DNA of 64,000 bases from Zygnema cylindricum (lineage: Eukaryota > Streptophyta > Zygnematophyceae > Zygnematales > Zygnemataceae), in NCBI GenBank assembly GCA_037447655.1, contig JBBHKE010000524.1, positions 35,001 to 99,000 on the forward strand. Direction: 5' to 3'. Under the pieces are notes generated by a model. The model was not told the DNA's origin and did no database searches. It saw only the letters and a program-made list of their open reading frames with translations. The position numbers and the translations under genes are program-made. Below are positions 1 through 11,315 of the stretch, in pieces. The first letter of the stretch is position 1, and every line of letters begins with the position of its first letter.

Positions 1-272
1 GGTACACGGCTTAATGAGTTACCAATATTTGCACAAAGAGTAAATACTAGTCCTGCACACAGGCATTGACATTTAATGTGGGAGAATTCTGACATATGCG
101 TAAGTTCTAGTACTGTACTTTTTTCTTGTTCGGATCCAATCCACAATGTGAAAATACAAATAAGTACATAGAATCAATGTATTCACTTATGTCAAGCCAC
201 GTAGGTTGCAGCACGCGTGTATATGCGCGGTAAGTAAATGGTTTGGCAGTATACACATTCTCATTTTGGTGA
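1..272. other. Unassigned left edge
   Basis: AT-rich sequence with no convincing coding frame. It precedes the first transposon-like element and I recognise nothing in it. Confidence 0.4.
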
Positions 273-987
273 CTAAGGGTAAGGTTCCATTAGGCGAAAA
301 GTTACGTATTCGTACATCACCGTACATATCCGTACCATTAATTTTTTTTTGTAAGACGAAACATCGCTACTGGAAAGCTGTCGGGAAGCTCCAATGATGT
401 AGGAGTGATTCCTGACCGTTGGATGTTTCACTATTATAGATCTGCGAAGCAATCGGGCACATCATCTCGTGGGCCCCAACTCTCCTCGCGAGGAGAGTTG
501 GGGCCCACGAGATGATTGCCATTGGTACACGTCAAAAAATAAATACATATCTACTTTGATCGAGGGATCACAGGCGTGCACGTCGTACAGGCCATGTGCC
601 GCCTGCCACGCTGAATGCATGTCAGGTTGAAAATATCCTCGCACGCTCCGTCTGACATTCAAGGTTTTGCCGCGACCTTCAAAGTTTGACACTTCTTTTT
701 GCCATTCCGTTTCGAAATTTCGATTTCTATTTTCAAAATCAAAATCTGGCCGAAAACTTTATGTACAAATCATTAACTACCTCCGGTCGTACAGATATTT
801 CGTACAGATATCCCGTTTGTAGATTTTTTTAAGATTTTTAGAATCTGGACTGTAACTTATGTGGCGCCAATCATAATTGAGGAATGCTTGTTACTGGCCC
901 GACATAATGGAGCGGACTTCCAGTAAACGCTGTCAGTAGACTTGTCCGTACTTTTACTGGGACCGCCTAATGGAACCTTACCCTAAG
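273..987. mobile_element. Element E copy 1 (terminal inverted repeats, central palindrome)
   Basis: The left end reads CTAAGGGTAAGGTTCCATTA and the right end is its reverse complement, giving an inverted terminus of about 24 bp. There is no transposase frame, so this is a non-autonomous element of roughly 715 bp. Related copies lie at 11316-12034 and 30619-31857 with the same order of internal blocks, including a palindrome near the same internal position. It abuts element H at a shared CCCTAAGGG. Confidence 0.7.
461..516. repeat. Perfect 56-bp palindrome in element E copy 1
   Basis: Bases 461-488 and 489-516 are exact reverse complements with no spacer, centred on CTCGCGAG. Transcribed or single-stranded DNA would form a 28-bp hairpin. 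The same position in the other two copies is also palindromic, but most of the arm sequence is different. Confidence 0.9.
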
Positions 988-1628
988 GGCATGGTTACAT
1001 CAAACGAAAAGCGAGGTTTAATACATAATTTTGTACTTGCCCGTACCATGCCGTACTGTATTTTCGTGCAAGTACGGATTTCCATACGAAAATGGTCGGT
1101 TTCCAAATCTTTGACGATTTTAGAGATTCGATCGTCGATTTACATGGAACCACTCAAATAAGAACACGTATGTAAAAACTTACTTCACAAGTGTACCGCG
1201 TCAATGTACCTCAAAGATCTCCTTCACTCTGCTGACTTTCAGGAAAAAACCGTATTTATTTTCGGCAAAAATTTTACGGTCACCTTGTCCGAAGGCACGT
1301 GACTTTGGGGGCGTGTGAAAATTTTCATTTTTCATCGACGCACGTGTCTATCGTCCAAGTGTAGCGAATTGACTGGTTCTGTATTGGTGAACCCACCTAC
1401 GCGAGGTGGGTTCACCAATACAGAGGCGCATGGAGCAATTGCTTCGCAGATGAAGACCAAAATGTAATCGGACGGTCGACGGCTTCTCCCGGATACTTGG
1501 AGAATCGCAATCTTATTTTCTGTAATGTTGTTTTCAATAAACTCACGAAAATATAGTACGGCATGGTACGGTAAAGTACAAAATTATGTATTAAACCTCA
1601 CTTTTCGTCTGATGTAACCTACCCTAAG
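986..1628. mobile_element. Element H (long terminal inverted repeats)
   Basis: The two ends match as inverted repeats over about 50 bp with few mismatches: GGTTACATCAAACGAAAAG on the left, and the complement of a near-identical stretch at about 1570-1620. There is no coding capacity. It contains a palindrome at 1379-1423. Confidence 0.65.
1379..1423. repeat. Inverted repeat with 5-nt loop in element H
   Basis: Arms 1379-1398 and 1404-1423 are exact reverse complements (20 bp), separated by ACGCG. It sits inside element H and has the same CGCGA-type centre as the element E palindrome. Confidence 0.9.
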
Positions 1629-2157
1629 TACAGTACTATTATACTAATGTAGACGTCCGTACGGACATTGTAGACCCAAAACCGACGCGACCCAAAAATT
1701 AACGGCACGAAATCGTCCCGATTCTTGTCATACCGTGTTGTAATTCAATGCCCGTAACACGGGCCTGGACCGTGTCCTGTTTTTTCATGCCCGTGGACCT
1801 TGTCCTGTTTTATGTACACCGTTTGCTCGTACTCAATGCCACGTAAGATTGGTGCCCGTTACACGGGAATGGACCGCGTGTCCAGTCATACACACGCTTC
1901 CGTACTGCGGACGGACAACGCGCGGAAGGACAGACCGCCTATTTAGGTTTCCAGACAGGATTCCAAACAGGCGACCAAAGGTGCATAATTTTTGTATAGA
2001 GATAGAGATATAGATAGAGATTACTTTGTACCTTCATTCTTCCGTTTCCTTTCCATCTTCATTCTAACTTTCCGAGTTGAAGCTGTGAACATCAGCTACA
2101 CACGTGGCGGAAACAGAAGCCACAAAGTCTTCTAAGGAAAAGAACAACCCTAATTCC
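1629..2157. other. Upstream region of the F-box-like gene
   Basis: Non-coding. It contains a short GATA-type microsatellite at about 1995-2022. About 100 bp before the ATG at 2158 is alignable to the region before the decayed copy at 9.1 kb, so the duplication includes upstream sequence. No clear TATA box is assigned. Confidence 0.4.
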
Positions 2158-3438
2158 ATGGAGCGTTGTCCTCTTCCCGTTCTGTCGAACATTCTTGTTT
2201 TTTCTTCAAGCGGTGGAAAGCTCCGAGATCTCATTTTGTATTCGGCGGTTTCAAAGAAGTTTGCCGAAGCAGTGAGAGAAGTTAGGGTTTTGTATTTGTC
2301 AAGAAAGGAGCTTCCTGACATTTTTTTTCCTGAACATGAACATAGCAAGTGCAGTTTAGCAAGAGGATGCGAATGTCCTTTAGCTCGAGCACTGGAACTC
2401 ACACCTTATATTGAAGAGCTACCTTATATTAAAGAGCTAACAGTAGGCAAATTTTAAAATGAGTCTACTTGTATTTTGGAGTGGTTAAAAGTGAAAGGCG
2501 CCAGTCTCTGCACATTCAATGCTGAGCATTGTACGTTTTATATAAACCACTTCAGTAGTGTTCTCAGTACAATGGAGAATCTAAAAAAAATGCGTTTCTC
2601 GCATTGTTGTTTTGTGGCCACGGAAACAACTTCCCTAGAAATTGGCGCGCCTTTTAAGAATGTGGAGGAGCTCATACTTGAGGGCTGTCAGGGCTATGGA
2701 AGTTGTGTATCACATTTTCTTCACTTTTTACTGCCACGTCTTCCTCGACTGGAAGTCCTAAAGTATAAGGCAGTTCAAGTCTTCGAGACACCAATATCCA
2801 TAAACTCTAATACGTTGACCTCAGTAAGCGTGTCGACACCCACGAGAAACCTCCATTTCAACATTCCCAACCTTCAAATACTAGATGTGTGCTTGGATCG
2901 TAGACGCCGTGCAGATAATGGAGAATTCGTGGTTGTAATTGAAGGAGCCAAAAACTTGCGGAGCATTCGAATCCAAAAGACATGTGAACCCTTTAAAATC
3001 TGTTCACTCCCTATTACTAATTTCACTATGATGCCACCCATGCATCCCCTTCTCACAAATCTCTGCTTCCTTGGTGTCCACAACAAAAAATTGCTTAAAG
3101 ATCTCATACAAAGTAACTATGCTACTCTAGCAAATGTGGCCGTCAATGCCGATGGTGGTTTTATGACCGAAGTTTGTCCTCCTGAGGCACTGCCACAACT
3201 GCAAATGCTTCGTTTAGATAGGGTTCCACACACTAAGGTTGCAGTCGAAGGAGTTCAGTCGTGGTTGAAGGTTTCACCGATGTTGTCCGAGGTGGAGCTC
3301 AACTTTGAAAATCCTTCCCACATGTGTCGACCGCTGTGTCTATTGCCTGTTTCCGAGAGGGTTTTCGAGTGGTTCACGGAGTTGCAGAGGACGAAATCGT
3401 TGTATCCAACTGTGAAATTCAAACTCCCATGGGAGTGA
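2158..3438 (+). pseudogene. F-box/LRR-like gene interrupted by one in-frame stop
   Basis: A single-exon frame starts at ATG 2158 and reads MERCPLPVLSNILVF, followed by about 45 residues of F-box character (LxxLILYSAVSKKFAEAV). It then shows leucine-rich, LRR-like spacing (NLKKMRF, NVEELIL, RLEVLKY, NLQILDV, NLRSIRI), as in plant F-box/FBD-LRR proteins that select substrates for SCF ubiquitin ligases. A TAA at 2455-2457 interrupts the frame after about 99 residues. The frame then resumes without shift to the stop at 3436-3438. The paralogue near 9.5 kb has a tyrosine codon (TAT) at this position, so a single T-to-A change explains the break. Two adjacent ORFs, a hidden intron or a sequencing error are alternatives. 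No specific substrate can be inferred. Confidence 0.6.
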
Positions 3439-4199
3439 AGTCCGAGGTGCAATGGTGCAAGTTCATTTTGACTTAACGACAGTGGAGACCTCAGCTAGAC
3501 AATAAGTGTTTCTAACAAAGGTTCTGTGTTTCAGTTTTGGCGTAAGGGTCTCTTTTTTTTCTGAATTATCGGGCCTTGTGTTGTGATAAGTGGGAGATGA
3601 GATGTTTGATACTAATCCTTGGTAGAAAAGATTGTATGACATCTTTGGAAATGTATTCTAGCTTGGATAGAAACATGGCCTATCCCGAGCTTCTCCAAAT
3701 ATCAAGTAGCGTAACTTGTTAGGAAATAGACAATTAGTTGTGTAATTGACACCTTTGAAGATGTATTTTAGCTTGTATGGAAGTAAAGTTTTTCTCTGAA
3801 AATCACATGGTTTTATGTGGTATGGGATAAACAATTATTTGTGCAAAATAGAGGATGTGACACTTTTTTGTGCACATTTTTTTATTTTTTTTGCATTTTT
3901 TTTTGTCCTATTTTGATTGAGTCCACATGCAATCTGGACCTAGAATTAAATGGAAACATGATAATCACCTGCACTGGAAATAATCTTGAAGGAGAAAACG
4001 AATTAAGGAGTTTAATCTTTCGAATTGTCCTGAAAAAGCCATTTACTCTACATGAAATATAATAACGTCGGTTGCTCTGGAAATAGTGTGTAAGAAGAAA
4101 ACAAAATAAAAACTCATAAAAAAACCTGCAAAATCCCTTAAAAGACAAGGGGGAGGTGGGGGGGAGGGTAGTAAGGGGGGGTTGTTTGTGGGGGGGGGT
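3439..4199. other. 3' flank of the F-box-like gene
   Basis: AT-rich non-coding sequence with several poly-T runs and a G-rich run at about 4150-4200. No further feature is recognised. Confidence 0.4.
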
Positions 4200-6010
4200 G
4201 GAATTAACCTTAGTGGTTAAGACAAAAAATCGTCTTGTTTTGGTACATTCCTACGGATTAGATAGGATCCACTCTAATTTCGTACCGAATCCTATTTCGG
4301 TCCATTTCGTACGGATTAAAATCAATTCGTACCATCGGTTTAATTCCGCTGAATCACTCACAATTCCCTCCAATGTTTTCATACATTCCTCTGGATTCGA
4401 CATGATTTACACTAATCTAGCTGTAATTTCTCCGGATTAGACACTATTCACTTATTTCGGTGGTGTGTTTATGTATGTATATGTAATATATGCATAATGC
4501 CTCATTTGTAACACCTAAATCAACTATGTTTAGGTTTATCTCATCAGGTTTATTATGTACTATATAGTTCCTTTGGTCAATTGCCCAACTTTTTCTTAAG
4601 AATTTATTAAAATAGTGTGTGTATGTAGGAGCACCACCACAGCTGTCTGGATTAGATATAATTCACTTATATACCGGTACAGTGTTTTTGTATCAGGTTT
4701 ATGTCCTCTCTAATTTATGTACAAGCCTCCTGGGTATCACAAAGACACATTCTAATATTGCTACACGTTCCACTATAATCTATAATATTTAATATGCTTA
4801 ATTTGTTAAACCTAAATTACTTATGTTTAGATACATCGCCTATGCATCAGGTTTATGTCCTCTCTACTTGATGCACAAACCTCCTGGGATCACACATGCA
4901 CTCTGATGTTGGTACAATTCCCTCCGGATCAAACGGTCCACTTAATTCATGATTTCAATTTATATCCCTCAGCAGACAGGATCCACTCTGATTTATGTAC
5001 AACCCTTGTTTATCAAATTTGCTCTTCTCTGATTCGATACAATTGTCGACTGAATGTACGTGTTATGCAAATCGTACGGATCAGATAGTCCACTGTCGTT
5101 TTGCAAAATTTCTCCGACTTTGCAGAATTCCTATATCATCCACTCTAACATTTGTCTAATTCCTTAATCATCCACTCTATCCTCTCTAACTTGTGTAGAC
5201 TTCTTGTATCAGAAACGATCTGCTATTATTCTGGCAGATGCCATAATTCTGGCAGATGCCATAATTCTGGCAGATGCTATAATTCTGGCTGTTTCTATAA
5301 TTCTGGCAGATGCTATAATTATGGCAGATGCCACGGGATCAAGTGTGGTCCACCCTAATTTGGTATCAACGAATTGAACAGACCCAAAAAAAGATTCGAT
5401 CCACTGGAGTTTTGACACTTGCATAAGCAGTGTGACTTTGGTGGAGTTCCTATGAGTCACGATCCTCTCTATTTTTGTGCAATCACCTGGATAAGACCAG
5501 AATCCATCCAGTTTTTCTGTACAAACCCTTTAGATATAGAAAGAAGGATCCTCCCAAACATCGGTACAAAACCTCCAGATTAAGCACACTTTAACTCTGA
5601 TTTTATTCAGTCCTCCAAAGTAGAAAGGATTTGTAATTTAGGTAAAAGATTTGTGATCTAGGCTCCTATTTTTTTGAATTAGTTCCTCTCGACCATTGGC
5701 AAAATCCTCTTATCCCGATGTAACGCCACAAATATTTATATAATTCCTTTGAATCACATACGTCTACTTTATTTTTGGTAGGCATATTTAATACCTTTGA
5801 ATTCAACTTGTCGTACTCTGATTTGAATGCATCTCCAGAAAACACGTATTCCGTTTTGATTTTGATCCACTCTAAATTCAGTGATGAGCAACACCAGCTT
5901 TGGAACATTTATGATGCAACCGTATTGTATTTAGGAATAAAGAAATGCATAATTCCTTTGAATCATGGCAATCCACTCTAAATTACGTACACTTCTTATA
6001 AACAATTCGT
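4200..6010. repeat. Highly degenerate repeat array built on a CACTCTAATTT motif
   Basis: A phrase resembling CGGATTAGATA, then TCCACTCTAATTT, then GTAC recurs irregularly, for example near 4268, 4980, 5137, 5170, 5348, 5867 and 5970. Spacing varies and copies are strongly diverged, so this is either an old satellite or a multi-copy decayed element. It has no coding potential. Confidence 0.45.
5224..5331. repeat. 18-bp tandem repeat, about six units
   Basis: The unit ATTCTGGCAGATGCCATA is repeated in tandem with a few substitutions. It lies inside the larger degenerate array. The units are contiguous with no spacers. Confidence 0.85.
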
Positions 6011-6714
6011 GCATTAGTGTTGTCCACTAGAAATTTCCTACTTCCATGACATCCGTCCATCCTTTTTATTTTGTTGTTTTACTTTTCCTTTTTTTTTCTC
6101 CATTACTTTGTCATTTGTGAAAAGACATGTTTCATGTGTTGGTAAATAGTGATGCATGGTGTCCTTTTCGTGAAAACATGACGTCAGCAAGTCATTGTAA
6201 AAGCCGTGGGAAGAAAATCGCAACCCGAGCAACACTCGAAAGTACAATATGTTCATGAGCCACATTACAATATCAAACTTTCCCTCTCCCTCTTCCTCCC
6301 TATATATCTCCCTCTCCCTATACACCTCCCTCCCCCCCCCCGCCTCCCCTTCCCCTTGCCCTTCTCCTTCCCTTTCCCCCTCTCCCTTCCCCTCCCCTTC
6401 CCTCCCCCTCCCGCTCTCCATCTCCCTTCCCCTCGCGTGTAGAGCTTACAGTTAAAGTTACGCGTTTCGGGTTTAGGGCCATGACGTTATCGCTTCGTCC
6501 GTACGCATCGAGAAGATTCCCCGATGTTCATCGGCCGTCGGATCTGCACGTGCGAATCGGATTTGTACGTCGCAACAGATTGGTGTCGTCACGGCGCATC
6601 GGTTGTTCAGAAAACAAAACTCATCGCATCGAGTAACAATCAATGCACATCGGTTTTTCTTCTGATGTGTGTAGAGATGAATCGGTAATCCAGACGATAC
6701 GCTACGCATCCTAA
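6011..6714. other. Non-coding interval with a pyrimidine tract
   Basis: A polypyrimidine (CTCCC/CTTCC) tract occupies about 6279-6440. Long open frames here result only from that low complexity. The rest is unassigned flank of the hAT-like element. Confidence 0.5.
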
Positions 6715-6722
6715 CTGTGAAG

Positions 6723-7186
6723 CAGAGGTCGCAAACGGTCAACCGAAACCGTGACCGACCGTTAACCGACCGCCCGCGTCGGATCCGGAATGGATTCGGT
6801 TGCCAAATTTGGGGGGGCACGCGGATTCGGGCGGTTGATTCATAGAAAAAAGAAAATCGGTTACGGTGGGGCAAGCAAAAAACGAAAAAAAATGAAAATT
6901 TTATACTGTCCATACAATCCAACATTATCGTACTTTGTACTCTTGTTATTGTGGAAGGTATACGGGAGATGTACCACTAATTTTGTACTTATTTGGGTAC
7001 GGGCGGGTAAGGGTAGTAGCGAGAAATTGAGTTTCGGTTAACTTTTATTTTTGTAAACGCTTTTCGGTTAACGGTTAACAATTTTGGAGCATGACATAAC
7101 CCGGTCAGGCGTCAGGTACTCAGATTTAAAAAAAAAAACAAACGGTCGGTTTCAGTTATCTAAAATTTTGACTTTTGCAACCTCTG
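6723..7186. mobile_element. hAT-like non-autonomous element F copy 1
   Basis: It starts CAGAGGTCGCAAACGG and ends TTTTGCAACCTCTG, the terminal pattern of hAT elements. CTGTGAAG occurs immediately before the element (6715-6722) and again at 7084+100 (7184-7191), so an 8-bp target duplication is possible. Its CTG overlaps the terminal CTG, and a 5-bp TGAAG duplication fits equally well. Related copies are at 32359 and 32928. No transposase frame is present. Confidence 0.7.
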
Positions 7187-7191
7187 TGAAG

Positions 7192-8240
7192 GTTCATTTA
7201 CAAATAGGTTTTCTTGTCATTCGTTTGTCATTTTGCGTCAAAGGCTCAAGAATGAAAATTTAAAAGTGATATTGTTGTGCGTCTGAATGTTGACGGCGGA
7301 GTCCACGTCATCGTTCTTAAAGAATGAGGCGTACACAGTGCAGCGTGAATCGTTATTAGCGTTTATAAATTATTAGTGTTCATAATTAATAAGTGTTAAT
7401 AATGCTAATTTGGGTTTTGCAAGATTTCAAAAAAAGGTTTATTCGTAATTGATCCATAACGCTGATTTAGGGTGAAGTTCCATTAGGACATTCTGTAATT
7501 GTACGGGCCAACATTACAGAATGCTATAATTTGAACGAGGTTCCATTGCGCAGAGTCTTTAATCCACGTGTTAGCAAAAGTGCGGTACCACGTAATTATA
7601 GATTTGATATTAAAAATCATGAAGTATCTTTCATACCGACCAACTTTAACGTGAAATCTTCATTTGCGTACCATGTACGCGCGGACCATTTCATCGTACA
7701 ACACAATATATGTACTCTTTGCAGACGCCCCTTGCAGACGCCCATGTCAAAGAGCAGCTTTTTATTTGTCAGGGTTCCATTTTTTTCGCGTGACAAATGA
7801 GCGTTGCCAGAAACAATGTTGCGAATGGGCATAAACAAAAATAGAGTGACAAAAGAGAGTTACGAGATTTCGTTTATATCTATTGTTGGATTTTTTAATG
7901 CATATATCGTGTGTGAAATATTTTGATTTCTGTTAGCTATCATCTTGACACGTATTCTCATTATCCAACGTGTCGCGGCTCAATTTTTTTTGTAATTGGT
8001 GATGAACCTCGCGAAGTACATCACCAATTAGAGAAACTTTCAAAGCTAATATTTAACGAAAAAATATCCAACGGTCATTGTCAACTCCCAGACTTTTGGA
8101 GAATATTGGGAAGATTCTCTGCAATGTTGTTTTCCGGATAAAAACAAAATAGGAGGTATGGCTTAGTACGGAGAGGTCTCAATTTCAGTAAACAACCTCA
8201 CTTTTTGTCAAATGTAACTGCACCCTTAGGTACATCCGAT
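7192..8240. mobile_element. Decayed E/H-type element
   Basis: A block near 7470 (GGGTGAAGTTCCATTAGG) resembles the element E terminus. A block near 8195-8225 (CCTCACTTTTTGTCAAATG) resembles the element H right end. A palindrome lies between them at 7993-8030. I read this as one or two broken members of these families. No gene is seen. Confidence 0.45.
7993..8030. repeat. Inverted repeat around CTCGCGA
   Basis: Arms TAATTGGTGATG and CATCACCAATTA (12 bp, exact) flank a 14-nt centre containing CTCGCGA. It is the same kind of structure as at 461, 1379 and 11007. Confidence 0.8.
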
Positions 8241-9119
8241 CTGCCGCAATTATATACCCAGTAAAATAGGAAGTACAAAATCTAACAATTCGTACAACGT
8301 CACGTCTTTTTACTATTATTAATCCCTAATTCAAATTTGGGTTTCCGGGATAATAATTCATACGTTGTTCATACTTATACACTAAAAAAGGTACGAATAC
8401 AAAACCGTTAATTATAGGCGCAGTTCTATATGCAACCGACATAAGTTAGCTTCAAATTCCGTACGATTTTCCGAAATGAAGTACCAAATACCTTCCATAC
8501 GCCACACTATTCAAAAAATGCGTACGTCATACTCGTTTACGCTAATTTACAAGAACTGTGATTAACATCAAGGAAAAATTAGATTTGTTAATTATATTTC
8601 AAGTTTCAAAGTCAAAATTTGGGGATGCCGATGTAGAGTACATAAAGCTAATAACGATTCACGGTGTACTGTACAGTACATTAAAGTACACTACTATACT
8701 CTCATACTGTATGCGTATTGAATGGCCACATTTCGCGTTGTTCCCACCAAAGACATAATTGTAAAGCATTTTCAAACAAATTACTCGAAGCATGGCTACC
8801 ATGTCTTTGCCACGTGGCGATCAATTTCAACGTTTCGCGAGCATGTACGGATTTTGCTGTGCTTTGAGCTATTTTGAAGAAAGCCTTGGAAACTCCGCAG
8901 CCAACGGAGACTACAATCGACGTTTTACACCTCATATCTTCGTGAAGATTTATTATCTTGTTGCATAATGATAACGTCTTTTAATATACACTTGCAGTTG
9001 TACGACAGTATGTACTTTTGCGTACATCTAATGTCCAAGCATTGGTGGTTCATTTTCAAAGCAAAGGTAATTGTTTTCGAGTTTTTAATTTGTAACTTCA
9101 GTCTTTCCGTTTCCCTTCC
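8241..9119. mobile_element. Remnant of family L plus unassigned sequence
   Basis: The stretch 8275-8700 shares phrases with 33770-34247 (for example GTACAAAATCT.ACAATTCGTAC and TTAATCCCTAA) and ends near 8690 in AATAACGATTCACGGTGTAC, the terminus shared by the TA-flanked MITEs. The remainder up to 9119 is unassigned. Confidence 0.4.
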
Positions 9120-9998
9120 ATTTTCATTGTAACTTTTCGAGTTGAAACTGTAACCATCAGCTACACACGTGCAAAAACAAAAGCCATAAAGTATTTTAAG
9201 GAAAATAACAACCTTAATTCCACGGAGCGCTGTCTTCTTCTCGTTCTGTCGAGCATTCTTGTTCTTTTTTCTAGCAGTGGAAAGTTTTGAAATCTTATTT
9301 TGTATTCGGCTGTTTCAAAGAAGTTTGCCGAAGCAATGAGAGAATTTAGGGTTTTGTATTTGTCTAGAAAAGATCTTCCTAACAATTTTTGTAAACATGA
9401 ACAAAAACATGAACAAAAAAACTGCAGTTTAGCAAGAGCATGTGAATGTCTTTTAGCTCGAGCATTGGAACTCACACCTAATATTGAAGAGCTAACAGTA
9501 AGCAAATTTTATAATTCCACTGGTATTTTAGAGTGGTTAAAATGGAAAGGCGCCAGTCTCTGCACATTCAATGCTGAAGAATGTGTTTTAACCGAATTGC
9601 AGTTGAATGATTTGAAGTACACTGGAGAATCTAAAAATATTGCATTTCTCGAAATGTTATTTTGTGCTCTCGAAAACGACTACCCTAATAAAATTTGAGC
9701 CCTTTAAAGATGTTGAGGAGCTCATGCTTAAAGGCACCTAAACTCATCCGTCAAAGCTTCTTCACTTCTTTAAGCAATGTCTTCCTCGACTGGAAGTCCT
9801 AAAGTATGAGGCATTTCGATTCTTCAATGAACCAATATCCATAAACTCCAATATGCTCACCTCAGTAACCATGAAGTCATCCGCAAAAATCCTTCATTTG
9901 AACATTCCCAACCTTCAAATGTTACATGTGTGCTTGGGCCATACACACTATGCAAATAATAAATAATTGGAGGTTGTAATTGAAGGAGCAAAAAACTT
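9120..9998 (+). pseudogene. Decayed second copy of the F-box/LRR-like gene
   Basis: It aligns along its length with 2050-2960. The start codon corresponding to 2158 is ACG. A TGA interrupts the early F-box region (AAAGTTTTGA near 9283), and small indels break the LRR part near 9700-9965. It does carry the shared stretch ending ...SKFYNSTGILEWLKWKGASL, with a tyrosine codon where the first copy has TAA. Similarity stops at 9998, where element K begins. A non-functional duplicate. Confidence 0.75.
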
Positions 9999-10669
9999 GA
10001 TAGCAAGTAGAGTGGGAAAAGACGAAAAAACAAAATTGGAAAACCATGGCGAAAAAGTTTTGGAATTAGTGACGTCAACGACATCACAAAGAAGCATTAC
10101 GTCAAAAAGTGACGAACCGTTGACATCTACAATGTCAAAAGAAACTAATCACCTACAATCGTCAGTATTTTGTAGACTTCATCAATAATCGCTTGTTTTG
10201 AAATCATTAATAACCGTCACAAATCACACCCAATTATACATCCGTCACAATTTAAAATAAAGATTTCTTTGCCGAACATTCGAACTATGTGAAAAGTATA
10301 AGAACCTTCGCATGGAACGGAAACTTTATTCTTGTAACTTTTATTTTAGCGAAGATTCTCTGTACTACTTTCAGAGCATTCGTATGTAAATAAATGAAAT
10401 CGTTACTTTAGATTCTGACAGATGTAGACATGGGTGTAATTTGTGACGGTTGTAGACAACTATAAAACTCGCGATAATTGATGACGTTTACAAAATAGCG
10501 ATGGTTGTAAACGTCTAGCTACTTGTGACATTGTAGATGTTTAGGGTTTGTGAAATTTTGTAGTCACGCTCAAATTATGACAACGTCGACGTCACAAATT
10601 CTAAAACTTTCTGCAATGGTTTCTCGATTTTGTTTTTTTGGTCTTTTCTCACTCTACTTGCCATCAAAA
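9999..10669. mobile_element. Element K with ~80-bp terminal inverted repeats
   Basis: The left end GATAGCAAGTAGAGTGGG and the right end CTCACTCTACTTGCCATC begin an inverted similarity running about 80 bp inward with scattered mismatches. The interior is rich in GACGTCA and GTGACG motifs. It is inserted in, and ends homology of, the F-box pseudogene. No transposase is seen. Long termini suggest a Mutator-like element, but no clear target duplication was found. Confidence 0.6.
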
Positions 10670-11315
10670 TACGCCCAAAGATAGTCAAATGAAATCGTTT
10701 TTATAAATCTTTCATTTGATACCGTTATTGATGTTTTTCATTGTAAGAATTGCGAGATAGACACGGTAGTGGGAGAGGGAGAGAGAGAGAGAGGCGCTTT
10801 TATCGACTTCGCTTTTGCGAAATGGCGTCCATTCGTCGAGACCCCTCCACGACCCCTGTACGGGAAACAGCGCACGGAAAACAGTACGCACATGCTGGAA
10901 ACGTGCGGTGGGTTTTTTTTGTTTGGTACTCAGCTCACAAAAATTGTAAAAACTTCCGACACGTGCGACAACATCTACCTATTCGTTCACCTCATGGAAC
11001 TTTTTTTAAAATCACCTCGCGAGGTGATTTTATGTAAAGTTTGAACATGAGCTGGAAGGACGCGAAAGTTGGTCGAAATGCTTTTGACGACAAATTGCAT
11101 CGCGCTAGACGACAAACTGCAACACATAAAGTTTTAAGGTAACACATCTTGTACGGTGGTAATTTCAATAATTTGGTACGGCTGATTTTCCAAGTTATGG
11201 AGGAAAAGGACATAAAATAAGTGTAACTTTAGCACATGCGAAAGTACCCTAATACAAAGAATATTCGTTAAAAAACAAAGTAACAAGACTAATTTTCGGT
11301 TACATGGGAACATGC
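10670..11315. mobile_element. Element family I copy 1 with palindrome
   Basis: It contains the 26-bp palindrome at 11007-11032, followed by a block (GTTTGAACATGAGCTGGAA) that recurs near 15790 and 17625 next to similar palindromes. Element limits are not resolved. A short GA microsatellite lies at about 10770-10795. Confidence 0.45.
11007..11032. repeat. Perfect 26-bp palindrome
   Basis: TAAAATCACCTCG is followed immediately by its exact reverse complement, centred on CTCGCGAG. Related imperfect palindromes are at 15763-15786 and 17601-17623, in the same family I context. Confidence 0.9.

Noticed and set aside
2064-2402. Minus-strand 112-codon frame
   Set aside because: Antisense shadow of the F-box coding region, and the duplicate at 9.2-9.5 kb shows the same shadow.
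5224-5331. CRISPR-like look of the 18-bp array
   Set aside because: Units are contiguous without spacers and the genome is eukaryotic. A simple tandem repeat.
6206-6455. Pro/Leu/Ser-rich open frames
   Set aside because: Produced entirely by a polypyrimidine tract. No domain, and all frames look alike.
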